Positions 42,492 through 51,759 of a stretch of DNA of 64,000 nucleotides are shown piece by piece. The stretch comes from Bryobacteraceae bacterium. GTDB taxonomy: Bacteria; Acidobacteriota; Terriglobia; Bryobacterales; Bryobacteraceae. The notes under the pieces were generated by a model. It ran no database searches. It had not been told where the DNA came from and saw nothing but the letters and a program-made list of their open reading frames with translations. A program made the translations under genes and the position numbers. Numbering within the stretch: the stretch's first letter is position 1; each line of letters begins with the position of its first letter. The DNA is taken from the NCBI GenBank assembly GCA_041394945.1, contig JAWKHH010000004.1, positions 248,001 to 312,000 on the forward strand, read 5' to 3'.

Positions 42492-44747
42492 ATGATCACA
42501 AACTCCTACTACAGCGTAAGGCCCTTTCTGCCACGATGGCTCCAGATCAAGGGCCGTCGTTTCCGGGTCGCGCGAACGCCCTCCACCGACGCCTGGCCGG
42601 TGTGGGAGAACTGCGGCGCGCGACCAGTCCTCTTCCAAGGATGGCCCGAACACAAACGCTTCGCCGTGGTATTGACCCATGATGTCGAATCGAGTTTTGG
42701 CGTTTCACGATGCGAGCGACTGGCCGAGATGGAAGAGCATAGGGGCCTTCGGTCTTGTTTTGGCTTCGTGCCACGTCGGTACGATACGCCGGAAGGACTT
42801 CGTAGACGGCTGGCGTCAAGTGGCTTCGAGATTACCGTTCACGGCTTGTATCACGACGGTAAGGAGTTCCGGAGCCGTCGACACTTCGAAGAGCGTCGCC
42901 CGCAAATCATTAGCTTCCTGAGCAGATGGGAAAGTCGTGGCTTCGCGTCTCCGTCCTCGTTGCACAATCTCGCCTGGATCAGTGAACTCGACATCGACTA
43001 CGACATCTCCACGTTCGACGTCGATCCGTTCGAGCCCCAAAGCTGCCAATTGGGCCGCATCTTTCCATTCTGGGTTCAAAGACGTGACGGACGTGAAGGC
43101 TTCGTAGAGCTCCCTTACACCCTGCCCCAGGACTTCACGTTGTTCGTGCTGCTTCAGGAGAAGACCGACGCGCTCTGGCGGACCAAGCTGGATTGGATAG
43201 CCGAGAAGGGCGGAATGGCGCTGATCAAGACCCACCCCGACTACATGGCCTTCGATCCCAGCGAAAAGCGCATAGACACCTACCCGGTAGAACTGTACAC
43301 GGATTTCCTGGACTACCTCCAGGAGCGGTATCGGGATCAGTTCTGGCTGGCCCAACCGTCGGAGGTTGCCCGCTTCTGGCGGAGTCTTCCGCCGGTCGAC
43401 CCAGTCGACAACATCCTGCCCTATCGCGACACCTTCTGCAAGCTATGCAAGCAGGCCCACAAAGACGGCTACCTCACCAACTACCGTCCCGCTGATGGTG
43501 AGGCGGTGCGCCGGGCCGCCAGCCGCCCGCGCAAACGGGCCTGCATGGTTGCATACACGTTTTATGAAGCCGACAACCGCGTCCGCCGCTACGCCGAAGC
43601 GTTGGTCAAGCGCGGCGAGCATGTGGACGCGATTGCGTTGCGCAGGGAAGGCGAGCCCGCATACGACGTGATACGTGGCGTCCACGTCCATCGAATCCAA
43701 GAGCGTCGAATTGACGAAACGGGCCCACTCAGCTACCTCAGGAAGCTGGTTGCTTTCCTGTTTCGATCAGCTTGGTTTCTGACACGTCGTCACATGCGGG
43801 ACGCGTACGATCTCATACATGTGCACTCCGTGCCCGACTTCGAGGTCTTCGCAGCGCTCATTCCCCGCGTGATGGGTGCCCGCGTCATCCTGGACATTCA
43901 TGACATCGTCCCGGAGTTCTACGCCAGTAAGTTCAATGTGGGTGAGCACTCCCTGTTCTTCCGGCTCCTCGTTCTGGTTGAGAACCTCTCGGCGGCCTTC
44001 GCTGACCACGTCATCATTGCCAATCACCTGTGGTACCGAAAGCTCACGCATCGATCAGTCCCACCAGAGAAGTGCACTCCGCTGACCAACTACCCGGATA
44101 CCTCCATATTCCACCCCAAGCCATCCAGCGGCGAGCCCAAACACGAGTTCGTCATGTCCTATCCGGGGACCCTAATGCGACACCAGGGGGTGGACTTGGC
44201 TGTCCTCGCGCTTGCGAAGCTTCGCGATGCCGCCCCCAACCTCAGATTCCTCATTGTTGGCGACGGCGCGGGCCGCGAGTCCATAAGGGCCTTGATCCGA
44301 GAACAGCATCTGGAGGACCGCGTTACCCTGAAGGGCCTTGTTCCCACCGAGAAAGTAGCGGAGATCCTCGCTGATGTCGACCTCGGAGTCGTCCCCAAGC
44401 GAAAAGACTCCTTCGGCAATGAGGCCTTCAGCACGAAGATCCCCGAATTTATGGCGATGGGAATCCCCGTCGTAGCCTCCCGGACGCGAATCGACGAGTA
44501 TTACTTCAATGAAGACATCATCCAGTTCTTCGAGTCGGGGAACGTTGATGACTTGGCCGCCAAGATCTTGGATCTCATGACAAACTCGGACCGGCGTGCC
44601 TCCCAGGTTTCCCGCGCCAAGGAATTCGTTGGACAGAACAACTGGGACGCGCGGAAGCAGGAGTATCTAGATCTGGTGGACAGACTCGTGAATCCCGTGG
44701 TGTCGTCCGAAACCGAGACCGTGTTCAACCGGACTGGAACCCGCTGA
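42492..44747 (+). CDS. Fusion of a polysaccharide deacetylase-like domain and a GT4 glycosyltransferase
   Basis: 751 residues. The N-terminal part (1 to about 330) has the deacetylase motifs THDVE (62-66) and HGLYH (H117, H121) in the positions of the CE4 TFDD and HxxxH metal-binding motifs. PSSLHN and ALIKTHPDYM are further landmarks. The C-terminal part (about 345-751) is a GT4 enzyme: MVAYTFYEADNRVRRYAEAL, IHVHSVPDFEVFAALIPRVM, VMSYPGTLMRHQGVDLAVLA and ST-KIPEFMAMGIPVVASRT. One polypeptide could thus remove an acetyl group and add a sugar. The gene begins 118 bp after the IS1380 element and returns to high GC. Confidence 0.82.
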   Translation: MITNSYYSVRPFLPRWLQIKGRRFRVARTPSTDAWPVWENCGARPVLFQGWPEHKRFAVVLTHDVESSFGVSRCERLAEMEEHRGLRSCFGFVPRRYDTPEGLRRRLASSGFEITVHGLYHDGKEFRSRRHFEERRPQIISFLSRWESRGFASPSSLHNLAWISELDIDYDISTFDVDPFEPQSCQLGRIFPFWVQRRDGREGFVELPYTLPQDFTLFVLLQEKTDALWRTKLDWIAEKGGMALIKTHPDYMAFDPSEKRIDTYPVELYTDFLDYLQERYRDQFWLAQPSEVARFWRSLPPVDPVDNILPYRDTFCKLCKQAHKDGYLTNYRPADGEAVRRAASRPRKRACMVAYTFYEADNRVRRYAEALVKRGEHVDAIALRREGEPAYDVIRGVHVHRIQERRIDETGPLSYLRKLVAFLFRSAWFLTRRHMRDAYDLIHVHSVPDFEVFAALIPRVMGARVILDIHDIVPEFYASKFNVGEHSLFFRLLVLVENLSAAFADHVIIANHLWYRKLTHRSVPPEKCTPLTNYPDTSIFHPKPSSGEPKHEFVMSYPGTLMRHQGVDLAVLALAKLRDAAPNLRFLIVGDGAGRESIRALIREQHLEDRVTLKGLVPTEKVAEILADVDLGVVPKRKDSFGNEAFSTKIPEFMAMGIPVVASRTRIDEYYFNEDIIQFFESGNVDDLAAKILDLMTNSDRRASQVSRAKEFVGQNNWDARKQEYLDLVDRLVNPVVSSETETVFNRTGTR

Positions 44748-44841
44748 CGGTCCGACGCGAGCCGAAAGGCTGCTTTGCCGGCGAGGACGCCCAGCGACTT
44801 CTTTTGCAATAGAATCCCTGGGCCAACAATCGGACAAGAGC

Positions 44842-45765
44842 ATGCCATCTGAATCCAAAACCAGCCAACTAACGGAACTGGTAGCCCTTTCGCCGGCCCA
44901 CGGAACTGCGTCGAAAGCCACGCCACACCACCACATCTATTTCGCCGCCCTGGTAGTCGCCTCCCTGGTCGCCGCCTGGCCCGCTATCGCCCGCCTAGTC
45001 AACTTGGCGCTCGCCGACGACCGCTACTCCCACACCGCGCTCATCCCCCTGATGGCCGCCGCTCTGGCATACCTCGACAAGCCGAACTGGCTCCCCCACG
45101 CCCGCCTAGCCCCAGCCTACGGACTCGGCCTCGTCCTGCCAGGACTGGTCCTCCACTTCACCGCCCCGACCTGGACCATCCCTACAACCACCCTCTCCGC
45201 GCAAGTCACCGGAATCGTCCTGACGTGGCTCGGAGCCTTCCTCCTCTGCTACGGCCCGGCGGCGCTCAAAGCCGCCGCCTTCCCCGCGGGATTCCTGTTC
45301 CTCACAATCCCCCTCCCGGAGCCCGTCGTCGACCAGATCTCCTACGCGCTACAAGCCGCCTCAGCTGAAATCTCGCACCTGCTCTTTCAGATCCTCGGAG
45401 TCCCGGTCTTCCGTCAAGGTCACGTCTTCACCCTCCCCGGCCTGGTCATCGAAGTCGCGGAACAATGCAGCGGCATCCGCTCTACGACAGCGCTGATCAT
45501 CAGCAGCATGCTCGTCGGCTACGTCTTCCTCCGCTCCGCCTGGCGACGGCTAGCCCTGGTTCTGGCGACAGCATTCGTCGCGGTCCTCAAGAACGCGATC
45601 CGAATCGTCTTCCTCTCCGCCATGTCCGTCTACGTCGACGAAAGCTTTCTGACGGGCTTTCTGCATCACCACTACGGCGGCACGGTCTTCTCGCTCCTCG
45701 GACTCGCGCTGCTGGCTCCCATATTTCTCGTCCTCCGCAAGAATGACAAGTTAGTAGGTTCCTGA
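44842..45765 (+). CDS. Exosortase (PEP-CTERM sorting protease/transpeptidase)
   Basis: 307 residues with about eight membrane segments. The exosortase active-site residues are in place: C209 in VAEQCSGIRS, R254 in LKNAIRIVFL, and H275-H277 in FLHHHYGGTVF. The HTALIPLMAAALAYL and FLFLTIPLPEPVV segments are also typical. It should cleave PEP-CTERM proteins at the membrane and pass them to a surface carrier. Possible substrates are encoded at 48233, 48901 and 26633. It is followed after one base by the TPR lipoprotein gene, its usual companion. Confidence 0.88.
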   Translation: MPSESKTSQLTELVALSPAHGTASKATPHHHIYFAALVVASLVAAWPAIARLVNLALADDRYSHTALIPLMAAALAYLDKPNWLPHARLAPAYGLGLVLPGLVLHFTAPTWTIPTTTLSAQVTGIVLTWLGAFLLCYGPAALKAAAFPAGFLFLTIPLPEPVVDQISYALQAASAEISHLLFQILGVPVFRQGHVFTLPGLVIEVAEQCSGIRSTTALIISSMLVGYVFLRSAWRRLALVLATAFVAVLKNAIRIVFLSAMSVYVDESFLTGFLHHHYGGTVFSLLGLALLAPIFLVLRKNDKLVGS

Positions 45766-45766
45766 C

Positions 45767-48037
45767 ATGACGCACCCGCGTACGCTGATCGCCCTCGCCG
45801 CCCTCGCCGCCCTCGCCACCTTCGCCGCCTGCACCCGCGACCCGCAGCAGGCCAAGAAGAAGTTCCTGGAGAGCGGCCAGACCTACGCCAAGAAGGCAGA
45901 CTACAAATCCGCCATCGTCGAATACCAAAACGCCCTCCAGTACGACCGTAAGAACGTCGACGTCCTCCACAACCTCGCCGAAGCCTACCTCGCCAACCGC
46001 CAACCCCGCGAAGCCTACGCCGCCCTCATGCAGGCCGTCGCCGCCGACCCCAATCGCCTCGACGTCCGCCTCAACCTCGGCCGCCTCTACCTCGCCGCCG
46101 CCGACTTTACGAAAGCCGAAGAGCAGGCCTCTCTCATCGTCCAAAGTCAGCCAGAGAACATAGGCGCCCAGGAGGTGCTCGGCGCGTCGCTCGCGGGCCA
46201 GAACCAGAACGAAAAGGCGCTCGAAGTCTTCGCGAAGGTGGCTGAACTGGCGCCCAACCAAGCTTCATCCTTCGTGAACCTCGGAGTCGCCCAGAGCGCC
46301 TCAGGCAATCGTGCTGAGGCCGAGACGACTTTCGACAAAGCGCTCAAGCTAGACCCACGCAACGTCCCCACCTACCTCGCCCTCGCCGGTCATCATCGCC
46401 GCGCGGGAGGACTCGCCAACGCCGAGCAGGTCCTTCAGCAGGGGCTCGATGCCAATCCCGACGCCGTCAACCTCTACCTTGCCCAGGCCGATGTGCTCGC
46501 CACCCAATCCAAGCCCCAGGCTGTCGACGCGCTCCTCGAGAAACTACGTGCACGCAGCCGCAAGGCCGATACGGCTCTCGCCATCGGCGACTTCTTCGCT
46601 GCCCGCAACCAGCGCGACCGCGCGATCGCCGAGTACCGTCGAGGAATCGATATCGCGCCCGAGCTCCAACTCAAGGCACGCCTCGTGGAGCAGTATCTCG
46701 CCACGGGTCAATTTCAGGAAGCCGACAAGTGGAACAACGAGATCCGCCGTGAACGCCCGAAGGATGTGCAGGCCGGTATCGCCCGCGGCCGCATTCTACT
46801 CGCTCAGGGCAAGCGTGACGAAGCCACAACCGAACTGCGTCAGCAGGTCAGCCAGGCGCGGGACTCCGCACAGGCTCACCACTACCTCGCACTCGCCTAC
46901 GTTCGAAACCTCCAGAGTTCGCAGGCGAAGACCGAGTTCCAGGAAGCCATACGGCTGGACCCGCGCTATCTGCCTACGCGCTTGGCGTTGGCTGAGCTCC
47001 ATCTGAATTTGGGCGAGTTCGCCCCGGCGAGCGAGATAGCCAACGGCACCGTTGAGATGGCGCCGAACAACCCGGCGGCGCGATCCCTCTTGGCATCGGT
47101 GCTGCTCCGCCAACGCAATTTCCAGGGTGCGCGCGAACAGCTTCTCCAGGCACGGAGCTTGGCGCCGCAGGACCCAGCGATCCTGGTGATGCTCGGCGTC
47201 AGCCACGCTGGTGAGCGAAACTACGCCGAGGCGGAGCGGGAACTCGAAGCCGCACTGAAAGTGAATCCGCGCTATGCGCCCGCGCTCGCGGAACTGGCCG
47301 CTCTCTGGACGGCGACCGGCCAGGCGGCGAAGGCCATCGCCCGGCTGCAGCAGCACACGGCGGCGAATGCCGACGACGCCGATGCCTTCCTGATGCTCGG
47401 GACGCTCAGCCGCCAAGCCAAGGACTACCCGGGCGCCGAAACGGCGCTCACCCGCGCCGCCGAACTCGCTCCGAAGAACGTTCAGATCCGCCTTCAACTT
47501 GGCGGTCTCTACCAGGACCAAGGTCGTGCGGACGCTGCCCTGGAGCAATATGAGCGAGCCCTCGAGATCGAGCCCCGATCTTCGGGTCTTCACGCCCTGA
47601 TTGGAACCGCCCGGCTCCGCAAGGGTGACGTCGACATCGCCCGGAAGCATTTCGAACAGGGCTTAGCCATCGACCCCAACTCGGCTGTCATCGCCAACAA
47701 TCTGGCCGTGGCGAACGCGCTCGACCGTGGGAACCTGGATGCCGCAATGGCGCTCGCCCAGAAGGCGCGCGAGATCTCCCCGGACCTCGTCAACGCCGCC
47801 GACACGCTTGGCTGGATCCAGTACAAGAAGGGGCTCTATGCCAGCGCCGTCCGGCTCCTGGAGGAAGCCGTCAGCAAGGCCCCGGAGTCCGGAACCTACA
47901 AGTACCATCTGGGAATGGCGCTCATCGCCGCGGGGCAAAGGGAGAAGGCGCGGCCCCATCTCGAAGCAGCAGTCCGTCTCAAGCTCGACCCAGACGACGC
48001 TAACCAAGCCCGTGATGCCCTCGCCAAACTCCGATGA
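45767..48037 (+). CDS. TPR-repeat lipoprotein of the PEP-CTERM/exosortase system (PrsT-like)
   Basis: 756 residues. The signal peptide ends in a lipobox (ALATFAAC, cysteine near residue 22), so the protein should be lipid-anchored. The rest is made of at least 18 tetratricopeptide repeats, for example YKSAIVEYQNALQYDRKNVD, AETTFDKALKLDPRNV and ALEQYERALEIEPRSSGLHA. Giant TPR lipoproteins next to exosortase and exopolysaccharide genes are a known feature (PEP-CTERM system TPR protein). Codon choice is strongly C-ending, unlike the mobility genes. Confidence 0.85.
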   Translation: MTHPRTLIALAALAALATFAACTRDPQQAKKKFLESGQTYAKKADYKSAIVEYQNALQYDRKNVDVLHNLAEAYLANRQPREAYAALMQAVAADPNRLDVRLNLGRLYLAAADFTKAEEQASLIVQSQPENIGAQEVLGASLAGQNQNEKALEVFAKVAELAPNQASSFVNLGVAQSASGNRAEAETTFDKALKLDPRNVPTYLALAGHHRRAGGLANAEQVLQQGLDANPDAVNLYLAQADVLATQSKPQAVDALLEKLRARSRKADTALAIGDFFAARNQRDRAIAEYRRGIDIAPELQLKARLVEQYLATGQFQEADKWNNEIRRERPKDVQAGIARGRILLAQGKRDEATTELRQQVSQARDSAQAHHYLALAYVRNLQSSQAKTEFQEAIRLDPRYLPTRLALAELHLNLGEFAPASEIANGTVEMAPNNPAARSLLASVLLRQRNFQGAREQLLQARSLAPQDPAILVMLGVSHAGERNYAEAERELEAALKVNPRYAPALAELAALWTATGQAAKAIARLQQHTAANADDADAFLMLGTLSRQAKDYPGAETALTRAAELAPKNVQIRLQLGGLYQDQGRADAALEQYERALEIEPRSSGLHALIGTARLRKGDVDIARKHFEQGLAIDPNSAVIANNLAVANALDRGNLDAAMALAQKAREISPDLVNAADTLGWIQYKKGLYASAVRLLEEAVSKAPESGTYKYHLGMALIAAGQREKARPHLEAAVRLKLDPDDANQARDALAKLR

Positions 48038-48232
48038 ATACAAACGACCTCCGCTTATATGCAAGGCTTTGCACATAAACAAGCCGACATGCGAAGAGCG
48101 ATGCCAGTAAATCTCTCTTTTTCCATCGATTAGTGAATCTAGAAGATCAAGGAGTTTTGGCAATTCGATTGCCCATTGATAGGAGGACGCAGTGAAGCGA
48201 ACAAGTGATTGCCCAAGGAGAGAAAGCACCAA

Positions 48233-48799
48233 ATGAACAAGTTCATGTTGCAAGCCGTCGTAGCCATCGCGCTTGTCGGAGCGCTACCCGCACGCGCAGA
48301 TCTGGCGGCCGTCGGCGACCCAATCCCTTCGAATAGTTGGCTCCAACAATGGAGTCTTTTCACGGGTCTACTGTCTGGCGGAGGGTCGTTCAACACGATT
48401 GTTGCGACCATGGTCAGTCCAGATGTTGACCTGATTCTATCGGGACTGGCACCCGTCGGTTGGACGGAAAGTGTCAATGGGACCGGAACGGTCTACACCC
48501 TCACCAAGAACAGTGCGCCGTCAACTTCGTCGTTGAACTTCTTCCTACACTACGGCAACGATGGTGAGGTGCCACCTGCGCCCCCCTCGCTGAGTCCTGG
48601 CGACAAGCCGATAGTGTTCAATCTGAGGGTATTCGACGATGCCACGCCCGTAGCTAGTTACCACCTGAGATGGCACAACGACGTTCTGCCCAACCACTGG
48701 ACAGTACCAGAGGGGAGTTCGCTTCCGGTGCAGCTTAGCTGGATGGTCGGTCTGCTATTTCTGGTTGCTCAGCGTCGAAGCCTTCGTCCCGTCGAGTAG
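48233..48799 (+). CDS. Exported PEP-CTERM-like protein
   Basis: 188 residues. Signal peptide MNKFMLQAVVAIALVGALPA (cleavage near ARA-DL), a beta-rich domain of unknown family, then the C-terminal sequence TVPEGSSLPVQLSWMVGLLF followed by LVAQRRSLRP. A VPE motif, hydrophobic helix and arginines make up a PEP-CTERM-like tail with G for the canonical P. GAAAG/AAGGAG lies upstream (48216-48221). It is probably a substrate of the exosortase at 44842. Confidence 0.75.
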   Translation: MNKFMLQAVVAIALVGALPARADLAAVGDPIPSNSWLQQWSLFTGLLSGGGSFNTIVATMVSPDVDLILSGLAPVGWTESVNGTGTVYTLTKNSAPSTSSLNFFLHYGNDGEVPPAPPSLSPGDKPIVFNLRVFDDATPVASYHLRWHNDVLPNHWTVPEGSSLPVQLSWMVGLLFLVAQRRSLRPVE

Positions 48800-48842
48800 A
48801 CAAAGAGACCGAACTCGGCTGGTAAGGGCAATCGCATTAAGG

Positions 48843-48884
48843 ACGACCACCGCGCCGGATGGCGCCGGTGGTCGTTCCGCTTTT
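48843..48884 (+). terminator. Probable rho-independent terminator
   Basis: A GC-rich stem formed by ACGACCACCG-C-GCC and GGCGCCGGTGGTCGT (48843-48875), loop GGAT, followed after a few bases by TTTT (48881-48884). It stands between the two PEP-CTERM genes. The T-tract is short, so it may be only partly efficient. Confidence 0.6.
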
Positions 48885-48900
48885 CGGAGGATTCACAGTC

Positions 48901-49503
48901 ATGGGTCGCCCAGTATCAAACTACCTCTTCACCCTCCTCCTCACGGCGGCGACCTGCTCGGCTGACCTGCTCGACTTCACCCAACCCACCCCGTTCCAAA
49001 CCGCCCACGGACTCACAACCGCAACACTCACCTATCTCGGCCACACCCTAACCCTCTCCGCTCAGCCAACCGGCGCGACTCTCTCCTGGAACACCGGATT
49101 CGGCGTCTCCTACGGCCTGTTCGATGAGCAGGATGAAATCGACTATCCGGAAGTCCTCACGGTCCAGTTCGCCCAACCGGAGTACGTCCAGTCCTTCGCG
49201 GTCAGCAGGCTGTTCCTCAACGAAGGCCCCTTTGGCCTGAACGACGAACGCGGCAGATACAGCATCGACCACGGCCATACTTGGGTGCCATTCTGGGGCA
49301 CCGCAACCGGGAATCAGCTTATCCCCATCGGCGAAACCGTATCGTCGCTCCGGTTCACGGTAGCCAAGAGGGACGCCCCGTTTGACGAATTCACGCTGAC
49401 TGCCATCCAAGTCCCCGAGCCCTCCGACGCAGGCCTCATCCTGGTAACCGCCGTCCTCGCGGGCTACTTCTACCGCAAGCGCCACCCTACGCTGCCCTAC
49501 TAG
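48901..49503 (+). CDS. PEP-CTERM sorting-domain protein
   Basis: 200 residues. The start at ATG 48901 is supported by GGAGG (48886-48890). A signal peptide (NYLFTLLLTAATCSA) leads to a beta-sandwich-like domain (LTVQFAQPEYVQSFAVSRLF, RGRYSIDHGHTWVPFWG). The C-terminus is a textbook PEP-CTERM: VPEPSDAGLILVTAVLAGYF followed by YRKRH. It should be recognised by the exosortase encoded 3 kb upstream. Function of the exported part is unknown. Confidence 0.85.
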   Translation: MGRPVSNYLFTLLLTAATCSADLLDFTQPTPFQTAHGLTTATLTYLGHTLTLSAQPTGATLSWNTGFGVSYGLFDEQDEIDYPEVLTVQFAQPEYVQSFAVSRLFLNEGPFGLNDERGRYSIDHGHTWVPFWGTATGNQLIPIGETVSSLRFTVAKRDAPFDEFTLTAIQVPEPSDAGLILVTAVLAGYFYRKRHPTLPY

Positions 49504-49527
49504 TCTCACCGGCAGTCACCCACGACC

Positions 49528-49908
49528 ATGTTCCCGACTCACCCAAGCCAGAGGACCGCCGCCAACATCGCATGGTGGGCACTCGTCCTGGCCATAGTTC
49601 TCGCCTCGCTCCTGCCACGACCCGCGAACACACTCGGCGAGATCCAGGACGCCTACGACGACGTCCTCCACGCCGGATGCTACGCCCTCCTGGCCGGCTC
49701 CCGCGCCATCTTCGAACCCAAACGCCGCATCCCCGCCGTCTTCGCCTTCTGCTTCCTGTTAGGTCTGGCCATCGAATTCGTCCAACCAATGACCGGAAGA
49801 GCGTTCGACGTCGCCGACATACTCGCAAACACCGCCGGACTCACGATAGGTGTCATAGCCGGTCTCGCCTTTCACTCCTGCCTCACTCAGCCCGCGACAA
49901 ACCGTTAG
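49528..49908 (+). CDS. VanZ-like membrane protein
   Basis: 126 residues with four hydrophobic segments: AWWALVLAIVLASLLPRP, LHAGCYALLAGSRAIF, IPAVFAFCFLLGLAIEFVQP and AGLTIGVIAGLAFHSC. The pattern AIEFVQPMTGRAFDVADILA-N is the diagnostic VanZ-like motif. VanZ-like proteins frequently occur in exosortase/PEP-CTERM loci (known association). Their biochemical role is unclear. It follows the PEP-CTERM gene by 24 bases. Confidence 0.78.
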   Translation: MFPTHPSQRTAANIAWWALVLAIVLASLLPRPANTLGEIQDAYDDVLHAGCYALLAGSRAIFEPKRRIPAVFAFCFLLGLAIEFVQPMTGRAFDVADILANTAGLTIGVIAGLAFHSCLTQPATNR

Positions 49909-50050
49909 TTCCCGCCGTTCCATCCACTCCGCCAGCTCCCCCCGCCCTCGTCTCAGGCTGTTCTCCCTCCGACGTAAGTACTCTCCACCCTCGGATCTTG
50001 CTCTCCGCGATCCGATACTCCAACCATAGGACAATCGAGGAGGTGCAGGA

Positions 50051-51736
50051 ATGTACTACCGTACCTTGCCGGCGATCGTCGTAATCGCCGGAAGCTGGGC
50101 CGCCGTGGCGCAAGCCGCCACGCTCCCAGTTGGACCTACAACGGCCTATTCTTCGCCCTGTGCAGCGCTGACTGCGGCGCAACCCGGCGACACCATCGAA
50201 GTCGACGCAGAGACAACCTGGCTCGATGACTTCTGCGTAGTCTCCACTCCCGGCATCACCATCCGCGCCTCAGGTCCCAAACGCGCCGCCGTAGTGGCCT
50301 CGGGCAAGAAACCCCTCGCTGCCGGCGACGCAATCTGGCGCATCGCCGCGGCCGGTATCAAAATCGAAGGCTTCGAGTTCCGTGGCGCGAACGCCGGGGA
50401 GGCACATGGTGCCGCGATCCATGTCGATCCAGGTCATGGACTGGAACTTCTCGACTGCTACATACACGACAACGACGCCGGCCTCGTCGTTGCCGATGGC
50501 CCGGCGGCAAAGGTCCTCGTGGCTAGGTCCGAGTTCGCAAACAATGGCGCCGCCGCTGGCGCGTTGAACAACATCGAAGTCGGGCGAATCGGCAAGTTCA
50601 CCCTCCTGTTTTCCTATCTGCATGACCCAATGGGAGGGAACTTGGTTAGCTCGAGGGCGGCGGAAACCCACATCCTCTACAACCGGCTGACCCAGGAGTT
50701 GGGCACCGGCTCGTCCGAAATCGACGCGACCGGCGCCAGCCGGACGTTTGTGATCGGAAACACAGTTCAGCACGGTCCGAACAGCGTCGGCGGCTCGATG
50801 GTGCGGCCGGGGAACGAACTGGTCCTGGTGAACAACACTCTCGTCAACGAGGGGTCCGAAGCCACCTTCATCGATTCCAAGCCGGCCGGGAAGACCGAAT
50901 GGATACTTCGCAACAACATCCTCCACGGGCCCGGCTCGGTCATCGGGGAGCTCACGCCGCGCGAAGGTAACTGGATCGGCAACGCTGACTTCGTCGATGG
51001 GGAAAACCATAACTACCGGTTGAAGCCGACATCGAAGGCGATCAACAGCGGCGTCATCCCCGGTGACGACCCGGCCCTCCGAGCCAGTTTCGAATACGTC
51101 CACCCGCTCTGCGCCGCGCCCCGGCTCCCGGTAGGCCCCACCGACGCCGGAGCCGCCGAATTTGGGAGTATCGTCCTGCCTGACTGCCAGGTGGCTCTCG
51201 AAACAGCCAAGAGCAGCGGTAGCGTCTCCGAGAACACGTCCAAGGCAGCCACCGCAAGACAAGCCGCGTTGTTCGCACTGCTGGGCTTCTCTTCCCCCAC
51301 GCCATCGGCCAGCGACCCAGACAAGTTCCAGTTCTCCCTGGTCGGACTCAATGCTGCGCCAGCGGCCATACAGTGGACTCTCCTGTATCCGGCCGGTGCT
51401 TTTGACTCCATTCAGGTAGCGGCGGGCCCCTCCGCCATCGCCGCTGGAAAGAGCGTCAGTTGCGCTAGCGCCACCGTTGCGGAGGCTACGAAACCGTCGA
51501 ACACGCGAGCCGCGTTCTCCACTGGGACGGTCGCGATGACCTGCATTCTCGCCGGCACGAACCTCAATGCGCTGGCGAACGGCGAGATGGCCATCATCTA
51601 TCTCCAGTTGTCCAAGGCGGTAGCTGTCGAACGCATCCGAGTGAACTTGGCTCAGGCAATGAGCGCAACCGAACTTGGCGATCGGCTGCTAACGAGAACC
51701 ACACACGGCTCGGCGACGGTCGGCCGGATACCGTAG
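50051..51736 (+). CDS. Exported beta-helix protein with a cohesin-like C-terminal domain
   Basis: 561 residues, start ATG 50051 behind GAGGAGGTGCAGGA. A signal peptide (LPAIVVIAGSWAAVAQAATL) precedes parallel beta-helix repeats (about 30-350), with HVDPGHGLELLDCYIHDNDA and VLVNNTLVNEGS. The C-terminal 120 residues (about 440-560) carry IQWTLLYPAGAFDSIQVAAG, AIAAGKSVSCASATVAEA and the NALANGEMAIIYLQLS pattern of type I cohesin folds. Two dockerin-FN3 proteins are encoded in the same island, so a cohesin-dockerin pairing is possible. Last gene of the + strand block. Confidence 0.62.
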   Translation: MYYRTLPAIVVIAGSWAAVAQAATLPVGPTTAYSSPCAALTAAQPGDTIEVDAETTWLDDFCVVSTPGITIRASGPKRAAVVASGKKPLAAGDAIWRIAAAGIKIEGFEFRGANAGEAHGAAIHVDPGHGLELLDCYIHDNDAGLVVADGPAAKVLVARSEFANNGAAAGALNNIEVGRIGKFTLLFSYLHDPMGGNLVSSRAAETHILYNRLTQELGTGSSEIDATGASRTFVIGNTVQHGPNSVGGSMVRPGNELVLVNNTLVNEGSEATFIDSKPAGKTEWILRNNILHGPGSVIGELTPREGNWIGNADFVDGENHNYRLKPTSKAINSGVIPGDDPALRASFEYVHPLCAAPRLPVGPTDAGAAEFGSIVLPDCQVALETAKSSGSVSENTSKAATARQAALFALLGFSSPTPSASDPDKFQFSLVGLNAAPAAIQWTLLYPAGAFDSIQVAAGPSAIAAGKSVSCASATVAEATKPSNTRAAFSTGTVAMTCILAGTNLNALANGEMAIIYLQLSKAVAVERIRVNLAQAMSATELGDRLLTRTTHGSATVGRIP

Positions 51737-51759
51737 CGCAAGGAGAAGAACCCGGCTCC

